The translations under genes were made by a program, and so were the position numbers. From positions 1-21,761 of the forward strand of contig JBAYJD010000047.1 in NCBI GenBank assembly GCA_041665305.1: 21,761 nucleotides of DNA, given 5' to 3'. Shown piece by piece: positions 12,925 through 21,150 of the stretch (the first letter of the stretch is position 1; each line of letters starts with the position of its first letter). A model generated the notes under the pieces. That model was not told the DNA's origin and did no database searches. It saw nothing but the letters and a program-made list of their open reading frames with translations. This DNA comes from YA12-FULL-51-18 sp041665305 (GTDB lineage: Bacteria; Elusimicrobiota; Elusimicrobia; Elusimicrobiales; UBA9959).

Positions 12925-13947
12925 TCAGAAGTTCATCGCTGCGGAGATGCGGTGGACGGAGCCGAGCTCCCCGAATGGGGAAAAAGCGTAGTCTATCGAG
13001 TAGGAAGCGTATCTGAAACCGGTGCCGAAGGTCAGGTTCCTGAAACCGCTCAGGTCCGAGATCGCGCGCGTGTTGAAGCCGGCGCGCAGGAACAGGTCCG
13101 CGTCGGTTCCCAGTCCCGCCTTCAGCTCCGCGCCCATAGCAAGGAAGGGATAATTGTCGCGGGAGGCCACAGCGTCCGCGGTGACGGCCAGGTAATCGGA
13201 AATGCGCGCGACGCTGCCCAGCCTGAGGATCAGGGGCAGGGGGGATTCGGATTTGTCGTAGCGCAGCGTGCCCATGATGTTCTGGGCGGTCATCGCCATC
13301 TGGAACCGGTTGTCGAAAAAATACGGGAACAATAGCCCGATATCGGCGGAAACGGTGTTGTCGGAGGCGAGCAACTGGGACCTGACGAGCTTTCCCGCGG
13401 CCCCAAGGACGAAGCGCTCTTCCGGGTCCTTGTTGAAGCCGGTGATGTAAGTGGCGAAGCCCACATTGAACGACATGTCATAGGGAGTGAATTTCCCGGT
13501 CTCCGTACCGGCCTGGTCGGTTTTTTTTATCGCCCCGTAATTCATATATTTAAAGGACATCCCCCAGGCGCCGGCCTCTCCGGCGGTTTCGGCGTAAGCG
13601 AAAAAATCCACAAAAGTGTCCGCCAGATAGGGCGCGTGCATGAAGGCGACCGAACACTTTTTTATTTTCATCAGTCCGGCGGGGTTCCAGTCCATGGCCG
13701 TGGCGTCGTCCGTCATGGCCGAATAAGCCTCTCCCATGGCCACGCCGCGCGCGCCAGACGCCACTCTGAGGAACTGGGCCGTTGTGGCGCCCGCGGAATT
13801 CCTGTCAAAGCCGCCGTCGGCGCAGTAGGGCGCGGGTGGCAGAACGGCGGACAGGGTAAAAATAAGGCAAGAAGGGACCTTCCGCAGAATATTTTTAATT
13901 TTGCGCTTCGCGTCCCGCGTCCTTGGCCGGTTTCCCCGCATTTTCAT
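12925..13947 (-). CDS. PorV/PorQ-family outer-membrane protein
   Basis: The 340-residue protein has a long basic N-terminal stretch followed by a signal sequence (about 24-43, ending YCADGG). Residues 50-95 carry the family's opening pattern: SAGATTAQFLRVASGARGVA, then AMTDDATAMDWNPAGL, as in the UPF0164/PorV-PorQ beta-barrel family related to FadL-type barrels. The remainder alternates strand and turn and ends in aromatic-containing MNF, as outer-membrane barrels often do. In the type IX secretion system PorV shuttles cargo with C-terminal sorting domains to the cell surface. This gene lies directly downstream of, and in line with, a large protein with such a domain, 54 bases apart, so they probably share a transcript. 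Whether a full type IX system exists cannot be seen here. The start codon has only a weak AAAGAG site upstream. Confidence 0.85.
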   Translation of the reverse strand: MKMRGNRPRTRDAKRKIKNILRKVPSCLIFTLSAVLPPAPYCADGGFDRNSAGATTAQFLRVASGARGVAMGEAYSAMTDDATAMDWNPAGLMKIKKCSVAFMHAPYLADTFVDFFAYAETAGEAGAWGMSFKYMNYGAIKKTDQAGTETGKFTPYDMSFNVGFATYITGFNKDPEERFVLGAAGKLVRSQLLASDNTVSADIGLLFPYFFDNRFQMAMTAQNIMGTLRYDKSESPLPLILRLGSVARISDYLAVTADAVASRDNYPFLAMGAELKAGLGTDADLFLRAGFNTRAISDLSGFRNLTFGTGFRYASYSIDYAFSPFGELGSVHRISAAMNF

Positions 13948-13978
13948 AGGCTCTTTATTAAAAATTTTCGCCTCAAAT

Positions 13979-14005
13979 ATAAAATGTCGTTTTACCGCAT
14001 TTTAT
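13979..14005. repeat. short hairpin at the end of the FnIII gene
   Basis: ATAAAATG (13979-13986) and CATTTTAT (13998-14005) are perfect 8-base arms with an 11-base loop, overlapping the stop codon of the minus-strand FnIII gene. The arm sequence echoes the hairpin at 676-702, which also overlaps a stop codon. It is AT-rich and may slow or partly end transcription between the FnIII and PorV-like genes. Confidence 0.35.
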
Positions 14006-17000
14006 CTTTCCAGCACCACTTTCACCATTTTGCCGGAGCCGCCGTCTTTGGTTTTCAGCAGGGCTAGATATACCCCGCTGGCCGCTTTCCGGCCGCCTGA
14101 ATTCTTCCCGTCCCAGTACGCCATGCCGTTGACATCCGCCGAGAACTCTTTCACGAGCTCCCCGAGGAAGGTGTAGATCTTTATTTTCGCGTAAGGCGGC
14201 AAATTTGTGAAATGCATGACATCCGCGACGCTGGACGGGGTGTAGGGGTTGGGGTAGATCTTTACCTCGCCCAGCGACGCCGCGGGCGCTGCTTCCATCA
14301 ACTGAAAGGTGGAAAGGTGCCAGGTCTGCGCGGTCACTTTATTGCCCGCCAGGTCGGACACCGACGGCAGCGGCACCCAGACGCCGTCGCCCTCGTCGTA
14401 AAGGGCCAGCACGAGTTTGGTCCGGTCGATGCCGGACGGCAGGTCGGAGAGCCTGTAGGGAAGGGTGATCGTGACGGGGTTGAGCACCAGGACGGGCGGG
14501 AAACGGGTGATCTCTATGCCTATGCCCGTGGGCCGTAAGACGGAGACCGCGGAGGCCGGCGGACTGAAGGCGGCTTTAGGTTCTATCGTTACGCGGGTGG
14601 AGCCTCCGAGAGAACCCGCCGGCAGCAGTACTGTGATCAGGCCGTAGGACGCCTGGAGGGTGACTGTGGTCTCTTTGTTGACGATGGCCCCGGCCTGGCT
14701 CGACCGCAAAGTGGTCACGGAACTGGTTTGTACGGAATCGCTGGTTATACCCGTCTGCCCTTCGGATTGGATCCGCGCCCAGTAAGTGGCGCCCAGGAGC
14801 AGGTCTTTAAACGCGCAGGCCAGGTCCCGGACCGCCGCGGCCCTGTCGCCCGTTCCGGCGCTGAAATTTTCCGAGGTGGAGATCGCCACATTATAGACCG
14901 TGTGCGAGGAATTGCCGTTGTCGGCCCAGTGAAGCGTGAAGCCGTCCGTCATAAGGTCCGAAAAGGTGTCGGCGCGGGACAGCAGGTAAGCCGTGGCGGG
15001 AAGCGTCAGGGCCTCAGGCGGGGCGAAAGGTATCGGCGGCGTGCCCACGCCGGTGCGGTTGAGCGCCGAAATGCGCAGATAATATGTCGCGTTCGAGACC
15101 AGGCCATGGAAGGTATAAGCGGCGGCCCGCGTCACCGTAGACAAGACCGGAGGGCCGAAGGCGGGGCTTGAGGAGATCTCCACTTTGTAATCGGTGTCGT
15201 CGGTCAGGTTCTCTCCGATCCCCCAGTTCAGCGTTATAGAAGAGGCTCCGAGCGATGAAAAAGCTCCGGGCACGGGATAAAAGGCCATGGTCGCCATGGC
15301 GTCGAACTTGTAGGGGCCCTCCATTATGTTCGACCGGCTGACGGCCGTCACCTCCGGGTAATAAGTCGTGTTGGGCTCCAGGCCGGAGAAAGAGGCGTAG
15401 GCGTTCAGGGTGCTGGAAGCGAACACTGTGGAATCGTAGCCGGGGCTTGAGGAGAACCGGACAAAATAAACCGTATCCGGAGGGTTTGAGTTCGCCAGCC
15501 AGTTCACGGTCAGCTGTCCGGTGGCGAAGTCGGTGAAGGCTGTCTGGATCGGGGGATTTGCCAGCGTGGAGGCGGCCGGCGTGTATACATAATTCCCGGC
15601 GCCGTCCGGATTCATCGTGCCGGCCCTGAAATAATAACTGGTGTTGGGGACCAAGTCCTGAACCGTCAGGCTGCCGGTCAGCGGGTTGCCGGTGTAGGCG
15701 GTGGAGGCCGTCGGGGCGAAATCCGGGGAAGTTGACGCTTCCAGGCGGTAGCCGGCGGCCGTGGACGAGGACGGGCTCGCCGCCAGCGGCGTCCAGGAGA
15801 CGGTAGCGCTTGTGTGGAACACTCCCGTAATGGCGTGACCGGAGAGCGGCAGGGGCAGGGTATAGCGCCTTGCGGGGTCCGTCAGGGTGTAAACGGTCGC
15901 CCCGTTGTAAAGGGCTCCGACCCGGAAATAGTATGGAGTGTTCCTGTCCAGCCCGGCCACCGTCAGGCCCGGTGAGGAGCCGTCTGTGGTGGAGGAACTG
16001 AAAGCGACCGGGTCGAAATAGCTGACCCGTGAAGCTTCCAGGACATAGCCGTCGGAGGCGATAGGGGAGAAGGAAACGGCGGCGCTTGACTGCCAGATGC
16101 CGGTCATGGCGGCCGAGGCCAGCGCCCCAGCCGTGGTGGTCAGGGCCGCCGGCAGAACGGAGAGGTTCGGGGTCTTGGTCCAGTTAAGGCTGGCTATACG
16201 CAGATAATACAGGGTGTTGGACTTTAAGCCGTCGATGATCAGGGAGTTGGTGAGATTATTGTATGAGGCCGAGGAATAGATCACGCTGCCGGCGCCGAAG
16301 GCCTGTGAAGAGGCTTCCAGCAGGTAGCCTTCGCAGGAGGCGCTCTGCGGGACTGCCGGGAGCGGCGAGCCTATAGTCACCGTTATCGAGAGCTGGCCGG
16401 CTGCGACGGACAACAGGTTCGCTGAAAGCGGAACGGAAAGGGTTATGGTGGACAGCCTTGAGGAGTAATTCACGGCAAAGTCCCGGTTAACGCTTCCCAC
16501 GCGGAAATAATAGGTCGTATTGGCGTCCAGGCCGGAGACGGTAAGGGTGGAGCGCAGAGGGCTCATGGTGGAGGAGGAATAAACGATGCCGCCGCTGAAA
16601 TCGGTGGAAGAGGCTTCCAGCCGGTATCCAAGCGCCGTGGCCGAGGACGGACCCTCCGGCAAAGCGTCCCAGCCCAGTGTCGCCGTCCGCGTGCCGATGC
16701 CTACTCCGGTGAAACGCGGGTTCTGCGGCCGTACCGACAGGGTCGTGAAGGTTCGGGTGTCGGCCCAGTTCATCGCTCCGTACGGGTTAAGGCTTCCCAC
16801 CCTGTAATAATAGGTGGTGTTCGGATCGAGGGTCGTGATCTCCACGGCGGCGACATCCGGATTGTTGGTGCTCCAGTCGGAGAACAGTACCTCCATGTTG
16901 CTGAAAGAGGAGAGCTTCAGTCTGTAGCCTTCCGAATTCAGGGCCGGGTTTATCGGGTTCGAGACCGCGTTCCAGGAGACGGTGGCGCTTGTTTCATAGA

Positions 17001-17664
17001 TCGTGTCGCTGATCCCGTTCAGGCCCAGCGCCAGTGTGGCGGTGGAAGCGGCCGTGGAATCCGGGGTGAGCGTCCCGTTCCGGCTGACGGCGCGAACCCG
17101 GAAATAATAAGTGGTGTTTGCCGACAGGCCGCCGATGTCCACCGGCGGATAGCCGCGGACAGCGGTTAATAGCGTGTCGCTAAAAGCGCCGTTCAGCGCG
17201 TAGTCCACCTGGTAAACGGTTTCAGGATGGTTGTTGTTGGTTTCCCAGCCTATGCGGATAATGCTGCCGAGCAGGTAGGCTTGAAAGCCTTCCGGGTTGA
17301 AATATATCCCGGAAGGGGCCGCCGCGGGAGTGACGGCGGAGGCGGTTTCGTAAGCGGCGTCGGGGTCGGAGGTTCTTTTTACCTTGAAATAGTATGTCGT
17401 ATTGGAGTTCAAATTCGTATAAGAGACGCTGTTGGAGGCCGTAACGGCGCTCGATACCGTGTCGGTGAAAGCGTCCGTTTCGGAAAGGACGGCGTTCCAG
17501 GGGGTTCCGGAGCCGCTCCAGCTGAAATCGGCGGTGGACGCTGAGACCCCGGCCGCGATGGGGTTTAGTCCCGCGGCGTCCGAGGAGGCGGGGACGGCGA
17601 CAAGCAGGCACACCGCGGCCAGGCGTCCGGTCAGGTCCTTTATTTTGCGGCGGAGAACGGCCAT
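14002..17664 (-). CDS. large secreted protein: ten FnIII domains, ZU5-like module, FlgD/T9SS-type C-terminus
   Basis: The 1220-residue protein has a signal peptide (about 1-30: basic RRKIKDLTGR, hydrophobic AAVCLLVAV, cleavage near SSDAAG). Ten fibronectin-III domains follow, at roughly 33-113, 115-210, 213-308, 312-410, 414-510, 512-603, 606-702, 704-792, 797-890 and 895-986. Most end with the strand motif NTTYYFRVGSxN and contain GYRLEAS; the tenth is diverged (GATYWARI). Residues about 988-1125 resemble a ZU5-type domain (ITVLLPAGSL, then VTIEP). Residues 1131-1220 (KIYPNPYTPSS, AKIKIYTFLGELV, YWDGKNSGG, ASGVYLALL) form a FlgD-like/type-A sorting domain as found on type IX cargo. It probably acts on the cell surface as an adhesin or scaffold; no catalytic motif is seen. 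The ATG lacks a Shine-Dalgarno site. It is upstream of the PorV-like gene in the same direction. Confidence 0.9.
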   Translation of the reverse strand: MAVLRRKIKDLTGRLAAVCLLVAVPASSDAAGLNPIAAGVSASTADFSWSGSGTPWNAVLSETDAFTDTVSSAVTASNSVSYTNLNSNTTYYFKVKRTSDPDAAYETASAVTPAAAPSGIYFNPEGFQAYLLGSIIRIGWETNNNHPETVYQVDYALNGAFSDTLLTAVRGYPPVDIGGLSANTTYYFRVRAVSRNGTLTPDSTAASTATLALGLNGISDTIYETSATVSWNAVSNPINPALNSEGYRLKLSSFSNMEVLFSDWSTNNPDVAAVEITTLDPNTTYYYRVGSLNPYGAMNWADTRTFTTLSVRPQNPRFTGVGIGTRTATLGWDALPEGPSSATALGYRLEASSTDFSGGIVYSSSTMSPLRSTLTVSGLDANTTYYFRVGSVNRDFAVNYSSRLSTITLSVPLSANLLSVAAGQLSITVTIGSPLPAVPQSASCEGYLLEASSQAFGAGSVIYSSASYNNLTNSLIIDGLKSNTLYYLRIASLNWTKTPNLSVLPAALTTTAGALASAAMTGIWQSSAAVSFSPIASDGYVLEASRVSYFDPVAFSSSTTDGSSPGLTVAGLDRNTPYYFRVGALYNGATVYTLTDPARRYTLPLPLSGHAITGVFHTSATVSWTPLAASPSSSTAAGYRLEASTSPDFAPTASTAYTGNPLTGSLTVQDLVPNTSYYFRAGTMNPDGAGNYVYTPAASTLANPPIQTAFTDFATGQLTVNWLANSNPPDTVYFVRFSSSPGYDSTVFASSTLNAYASFSGLEPNTTYYPEVTAVSRSNIMEGPYKFDAMATMAFYPVPGAFSSLGASSITLNWGIGENLTDDTDYKVEISSSPAFGPPVLSTVTRAAAYTFHGLVSNATYYLRISALNRTGVGTPPIPFAPPEALTLPATAYLLSRADTFSDLMTDGFTLHWADNGNSSHTVYNVAISTSENFSAGTGDRAAAVRDLACAFKDLLLGATYWARIQSEGQTGITSDSVQTSSVTTLRSSQAGAIVNKETTVTLQASYGLITVLLPAGSLGGSTRVTIEPKAAFSPPASAVSVLRPTGIGIEITRFPPVLVLNPVTITLPYRLSDLPSGIDRTKLVLALYDEGDGVWVPLPSVSDLAGNKVTAQTWHLSTFQLMEAAPAASLGEVKIYPNPYTPSSVADVMHFTNLPPYAKIKIYTFLGELVKEFSADVNGMAYWDGKNSGGRKAASGVYLALLKTKDGGSGKMVKVVLER

Positions 17665-17726
17665 ATATATATTCTAATAGATAATGACGGGAATCCGATT
17701 GCCGATATGTTACAGAGTATACAATA

Positions 17727-17756
17727 TTGAAATCCCTGCCGATTGTATTATATGAT
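17727..17756 (+). promoter_or_regulatory. sigma70-type promoter for the propeller/buk transcript
   Basis: TTGAAA (17727-17732) and TATGAT (17751-17756) are separated by 18 bases and lie 35 bases upstream of the ATG at 17791. Both hexamers match five of six or close to consensus. The region between the divergent FnIII gene and this gene is AT-rich, as expected for promoters, and may also hold the minus-strand promoter. Confidence 0.5.
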
Positions 17757-17790
17757 AAGCCTGAGATTCAACTAAGAGGCCAGAGGTTAA

Positions 17791-18900
17791 ATGACTCTCT
17801 CCCGTATTATTTTTACATGCTTGTCGCTTGTCCCGGTCGGGCTTATGGCCGCGGTCCCGGGAGCGGCGGTTCCAGGTCTTCCGGCCGGCGATTCTCCCGC
17901 CCCGGCTTCCGGGATCCTTTCGGTCAGGGAGATCGGTCCGCTGCTCGCCAGGGCCTCTTCGTCCCCCGTGGTCGGGCAGGCGGGCAACTATTCCGTGGCG
18001 CTTGGCGACGGCCGTACGCTCTGGCTTCTTAACAATATCTGGACCGGAGAATTCAAGGACAAGGGCGAGGTGTCGCTCTGGGGGATCATCGAAGGCGGCA
18101 TGGCCGTCCTTGAAGCCACCTCTCCCTATTCGGCCTCCGGCGCGCTCAGTTATGTCGCCGACGAGAATAAGTGGCCGCTGCCGATCTGCCCTTCGGATTT
18201 TTCAGAATACGCGCCGGTCCGGAAGTTCTGGCCCAGGGCCGGGTTCAGGGCGGGGTCCGGTTACTATGCGTATTACTCCATAATGAACAATTTCGGCCCG
18301 GGACCGTACGATTATTTCAGGGTCGGGCAGGGGCTGGCGACGGCGGAACGGCCCGGCGGCCCCTATAAACTTCTGAAGAACAGGGAGTCCTACGCCTTAT
18401 GGGACGACATTGAGCCCGCCTTCGGCTCGGCGCTGCTGCCGGACCAGGACGGCTGGCTTTATATCTACGGCCGTTACGCGGTCGAGCCGGGTAAATACGC
18501 CGCGGCCCTGGCCCGCGTCCGCCCGGACCGCGCAGGCGATACGGCGGCTTATTTCTATTACGGGGCGGAGTCGTCTTCGGACGCCTGGACGACGGATCCC
18601 GGAGACGCCGTGCCCGTTATAGAGGAGATGCCGGAAGATTTTTCGGTCACCTATAATGAGTATCTCAAGGCCTACCTGGCGCTTTATCAGGAGGGGGCGA
18701 CCGGCGCGGTGCGGTTCAGGACTGCCCAGTATCCCTGGGGTCCGTGGAGCGGACCCGGGACCGCGTTTTCCTGCGACAAAGAGGAATACTGTTTCGGCGC
18801 CAAGGAGCAGGCCGCTTTTTCATCCGAAGGCGGCAAAAAAATATTCTTCACGGTGGAAAAAAAGAACATGCCGTATTTTTACGAACTGGTATTCAAATAG
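17791..18900 (+). CDS. secreted beta-propeller-like protein, function unknown
   Basis: The 369-residue protein has a signal peptide (MTLSRIIFTCLSLVPVGLMA, cleavage near residue 20-22). The mature part is rich in Tyr/Trp/Gly with repeated blade-like units, such as NYSVALGDGRTLWLLNNIWTG, YYAYYSIMNNFGPG, GWLYIYGRYA and PWGPWSGPG, near residues 65-85, 152-170, 222-232 and 312-320. This pattern resembles DUF4185 or five-bladed propeller carbohydrate-active proteins, where a displayed record ("W-x-F/Y-N-x-W", "PxGPW") recurs. I cannot name catalytic residues, so the enzyme role is unproven. AGAGG (17782-17786) precedes the ATG by four bases. The butyrate kinase start lies 25 bases after its stop codon, so the two may share a message even though their functions look unrelated. 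Confidence 0.65.
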   Translation: MTLSRIIFTCLSLVPVGLMAAVPGAAVPGLPAGDSPAPASGILSVREIGPLLARASSSPVVGQAGNYSVALGDGRTLWLLNNIWTGEFKDKGEVSLWGIIEGGMAVLEATSPYSASGALSYVADENKWPLPICPSDFSEYAPVRKFWPRAGFRAGSGYYAYYSIMNNFGPGPYDYFRVGQGLATAERPGGPYKLLKNRESYALWDDIEPAFGSALLPDQDGWLYIYGRYAVEPGKYAAALARVRPDRAGDTAAYFYYGAESSSDAWTTDPGDAVPVIEEMPEDFSVTYNEYLKAYLALYQEGATGAVRFRTAQYPWGPWSGPGTAFSCDKEEYCFGAKEQAAFSSEGGKKIFFTVEKKNMPYFYELVFK

Positions 18901-18925
18901 AGGTCCGATGCAAAAGGAGCGACTC

Positions 18926-20044
18926 ATGGCCGAATTCAACATCCTTGTGATAAATCCAGGGTCCACCTCGGACGAGGTCAGCTTTTACCGCGGCGAGAAC
19001 CTGGTCTTCCATAAAGTGGTGCGCTACAGCCCCGAGGCCCTCAAACCTTACGAAAAACTGAAAGTCACCGCCCAGTACGAATTCAGGAAAGATATGGTGC
19101 TTGCCGCCATGGCGGAGAATAAGGTGAATGTTTCCGAGGTTCACGCCGTCATAGGCCGGGGCGGCCTGCTCAAGCCCATAGAAAGCGGCACTTACGGGAT
19201 AAACGACAGAATGGTCAAGGACCTGGAAGAAGCTCCGCTGGGCGATCATGCCTCCAATCTCGGCGGCCTCCTTGCCAAAAGTATCGCGGATGCGTGCCGG
19301 ATCCCGGCTTTTATTGCCGACCCGGTGGTGGTGGACGAGATGGAGCCTCTGGCCCGCTATTCCGGCATGCCTGAAGATCCGCGTATCTCCATTTTTCACG
19401 CCCTTAACCAGAAGCGCGTCGGACGCCACGCCGCGCGCAGCCTCGGCAAGCCGTACGACGATTGCAATCTTATAGTTATGCACGGCGGAGGAGGGGTGTC
19501 GGTGGGCGCCCACAAGCTGGGCCGCGTTGTGGATGTGAATAACGCTCTGGACGGGGACGGCCCTTTTACGCCGCAAAGAAGCGGCGGCGTTCCCTCCGGC
19601 GGGCTGGTAAAGATGTGCTTTTCCGGCAAGTATACCCTGACGGACATGAAGCTCAAGCTCAAAGGCCGGGGCGGCATGGTGGCTTATACGGGCACTTCGG
19701 ATATGATCGCCATAGAAAAATATGTTCTTACCGGCGAGGTCGTGCCCGGTTCCGGCCTTGACCCCGCGCTCATTACCCGTGAAAAAGCGAAAGAGGCCGT
19801 GCTGGCCATGGCCTACCAGATGGCCAAAGAAATAGCCGCGATGACCGCCGTCCTTGAAGGCAAGGTCGACGCCGTGGTCCTGACCGGGGGCCTGGCCTAT
19901 GACCAGATCATAGTGTCGGAGCTGAAGCGCAGGATAGGCTGGATAGCGCCGGTCATGATCTTCCCCGGCGGCGACGAGATGAGCGCGCTGCGGGTGGCGG
20001 CCGAGACGGCCCTGAAGCATCCTAAAAAGGTCCGCAAGTATTGA
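18926..20044 (+). CDS. buk: butyrate kinase
   Basis: Butyrate kinase converts butyryl-phosphate and ADP to butyrate and ATP (reversible), the last step of a butyrate-forming, ATP-yielding route. The 372-residue protein belongs to the acetate/butyrate kinase (ASKHA) fold: phosphate loop NPGSTS (10-15), HALNQKRVGRHAA (158-170), MHGGGGVSVGAH (185-196), DGDGPFTPQRSGG (209-221) and adenosine-side TGGLAYD (320-326). Acetate kinases differ in these motifs, so buk is favoured, although branched-chain acyl phosphates could also be substrates. I chose the ATG at 18926 because AAAAGGAG (18912-18919) lies six bases upstream; an ATG at 18908 would add six residues, and the open frame further upstream only overlaps the previous gene. 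The partner gene ptb follows 92 bases later. The enzyme is cytoplasmic. Confidence 0.93.
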   Translation: MAEFNILVINPGSTSDEVSFYRGENLVFHKVVRYSPEALKPYEKLKVTAQYEFRKDMVLAAMAENKVNVSEVHAVIGRGGLLKPIESGTYGINDRMVKDLEEAPLGDHASNLGGLLAKSIADACRIPAFIADPVVVDEMEPLARYSGMPEDPRISIFHALNQKRVGRHAARSLGKPYDDCNLIVMHGGGGVSVGAHKLGRVVDVNNALDGDGPFTPQRSGGVPSGGLVKMCFSGKYTLTDMKLKLKGRGGMVAYTGTSDMIAIEKYVLTGEVVPGSGLDPALITREKAKEAVLAMAYQMAKEIAAMTAVLEGKVDAVVLTGGLAYDQIIVSELKRRIGWIAPVMIFPGGDEMSALRVAAETALKHPKKVRKY

Positions 20045-20051
20045 GAAAAAT

Positions 20052-20096
20052 TTTTGCCGCACCCCGCCCTTCGGGACGGAGCGGTCCGCGGCGAAA
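20052..20096 (+). other. structured buk-ptb spacer with UUCG-type loop
   Basis: TTTTGCCGC (20052-20060) pairs with GCGGCGAAA (20088-20096; one G-U pair). The interior contains CCGCCC-TTCG-GGACGG, a stem with one mismatch closed by a TTCG tetraloop. It has no following T-run and lies between two genes that act together, so it is more likely an attenuator or message-stabilising structure than a full terminator. Confidence 0.4.
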
Positions 20097-20136
20097 GGAA
20101 TTTCGGTTAAATTAAAAACAAGAGAGGAAGGAACTT

Positions 20137-21078
20137 ATGAAATTCAGGAATTTCGACGAGCTGCTGAAAATAGTGAAAGGGAAGACCAACCGCATCGTGG
20201 TGCCCGGCGCCAATAACGACGAGGTGCTGGAGGCCTGCAAGATGGGCGTGGAGCATGAGATTATTTCCGGGGGCATCCTGATCGGTCCCAGGGCCCAGGT
20301 CACAGCTATGGCCGACAAAGTCGGTCTCCCGCTTCAAAAATTCGAAATAATCGATCTTGCCGATTTCGCCGAGATGTGCAACAAGGCCGTGGACCTGGTC
20401 AGGGCCGGCAAAGGCGACTTCCTGGTCAAAGGCCTGGTGGACACCAAATTCTACATGAAGGCCATCCTGCGCAAAGAGATCGCCGCGGTCGAAGAAGGGA
20501 CCGTGCTCAGCCATTTTGTGCTGTTCGAGCTTTCCAACTATCACAAGCTTTTCGCGCTCACCGACGCGGCTATAATGATCAAGCCGACGCTGGAGGAAAA
20601 AGCCAAGATCGTGCGCAACGCCGTGAGCCTGATGCGTACGCTCGGAGTGGACACCCCCCGGGTCTCGGTCGTTTGCCCGGTGGAAAAGCCCAACCCCAAG
20701 ATCCCCAGCACCATGGACGCCGTCGAGCTTGTGAACATGTCGAAAGACGGCAGGATAAAGAACGCCGTGATAGAAGGCCCTTACGATGTGTATATCACTT
20801 TCTCCAAAAAGCTGGCCGAAGAAAAGGGCATCAGGGGCGTAGTGCCGGGCGAGACGGATATAGCGCTGCTCCCGGACCTGGACTCCGCCAATCCCATGTA
20901 CAAGGCTCTTTCTTTCTTCGGCGCCGGCATTAAGTCCGCCACGGTGCTTGCGGGTTCCAATATCCCGGTCATCCTGCCGTCCAGGACCGATTCGCCGATG
21001 ACCAAGCTGCACTCGATAGCGCTGGCCTGCTTCCTTAAGGACGCCAATAAAAAGGTGGAGGGAGGGGTGAGAGTATAG
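20137..21078 (+). CDS. ptb: phosphate butyryltransferase
   Basis: The enzyme exchanges CoA for phosphate on butyryl-CoA to make butyryl-phosphate, the substrate of the butyrate kinase encoded just upstream. The 313-residue protein has the phosphotransacetylase/phosphotransbutyrylase fold and usual length (about 300). Typical features are the N-terminal NRIVVPGANNDEVLEACKMG (18-37), GDFLVKGLVDTK (92-103), the region LSHFVLFEL (123-131), DAAIMIKPTLEEKAKI (142-157), VEGP-like VIEGPYDV (about 211-218) and the C-terminal VLAGSNIPVILPSRTDSP (268-285). The order buk then ptb is the reverse of the common clostridial ptb-buk order. A purine-rich site (GAGGAAGGA, 20124-20132) precedes the ATG by four bases. 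The acyl chain preferred cannot be read from the sequence; it may be butyryl or a branched acyl group. Confidence 0.92.
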   Translation: MKFRNFDELLKIVKGKTNRIVVPGANNDEVLEACKMGVEHEIISGGILIGPRAQVTAMADKVGLPLQKFEIIDLADFAEMCNKAVDLVRAGKGDFLVKGLVDTKFYMKAILRKEIAAVEEGTVLSHFVLFELSNYHKLFALTDAAIMIKPTLEEKAKIVRNAVSLMRTLGVDTPRVSVVCPVEKPNPKIPSTMDAVELVNMSKDGRIKNAVIEGPYDVYITFSKKLAEEKGIRGVVPGETDIALLPDLDSANPMYKALSFFGAGIKSATVLAGSNIPVILPSRTDSPMTKLHSIALACFLKDANKKVEGGVRV

Positions 21079-21150
21079 GGCGCCGGAGCAAGGAACTCCG
21101 CGGCCTAACCCCGGACACTCTGTCTTAGATCCAGGAAAGGAGAATAATTT

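Noticed and set aside
14002..17664. CRISPR-like or tandem DNA array in the FnIII gene
   Set aside because: The periodic similarity follows protein domains of about 90-100 residues with an intact reading frame. It is not short direct repeats with unique spacers.
18656..18925. N-terminal extension of butyrate kinase by 90 codons
   Set aside because: The extension only re-reads the end of the preceding gene in another frame. A good Shine-Dalgarno site and the conserved kinase N-terminus place the start at 18926.
18893..20062. Long minus-strand frame opposite butyrate kinase (389 codons)
   Set aside because: It is antisense to a clear enzyme gene and has no recognisable motif or start signal.
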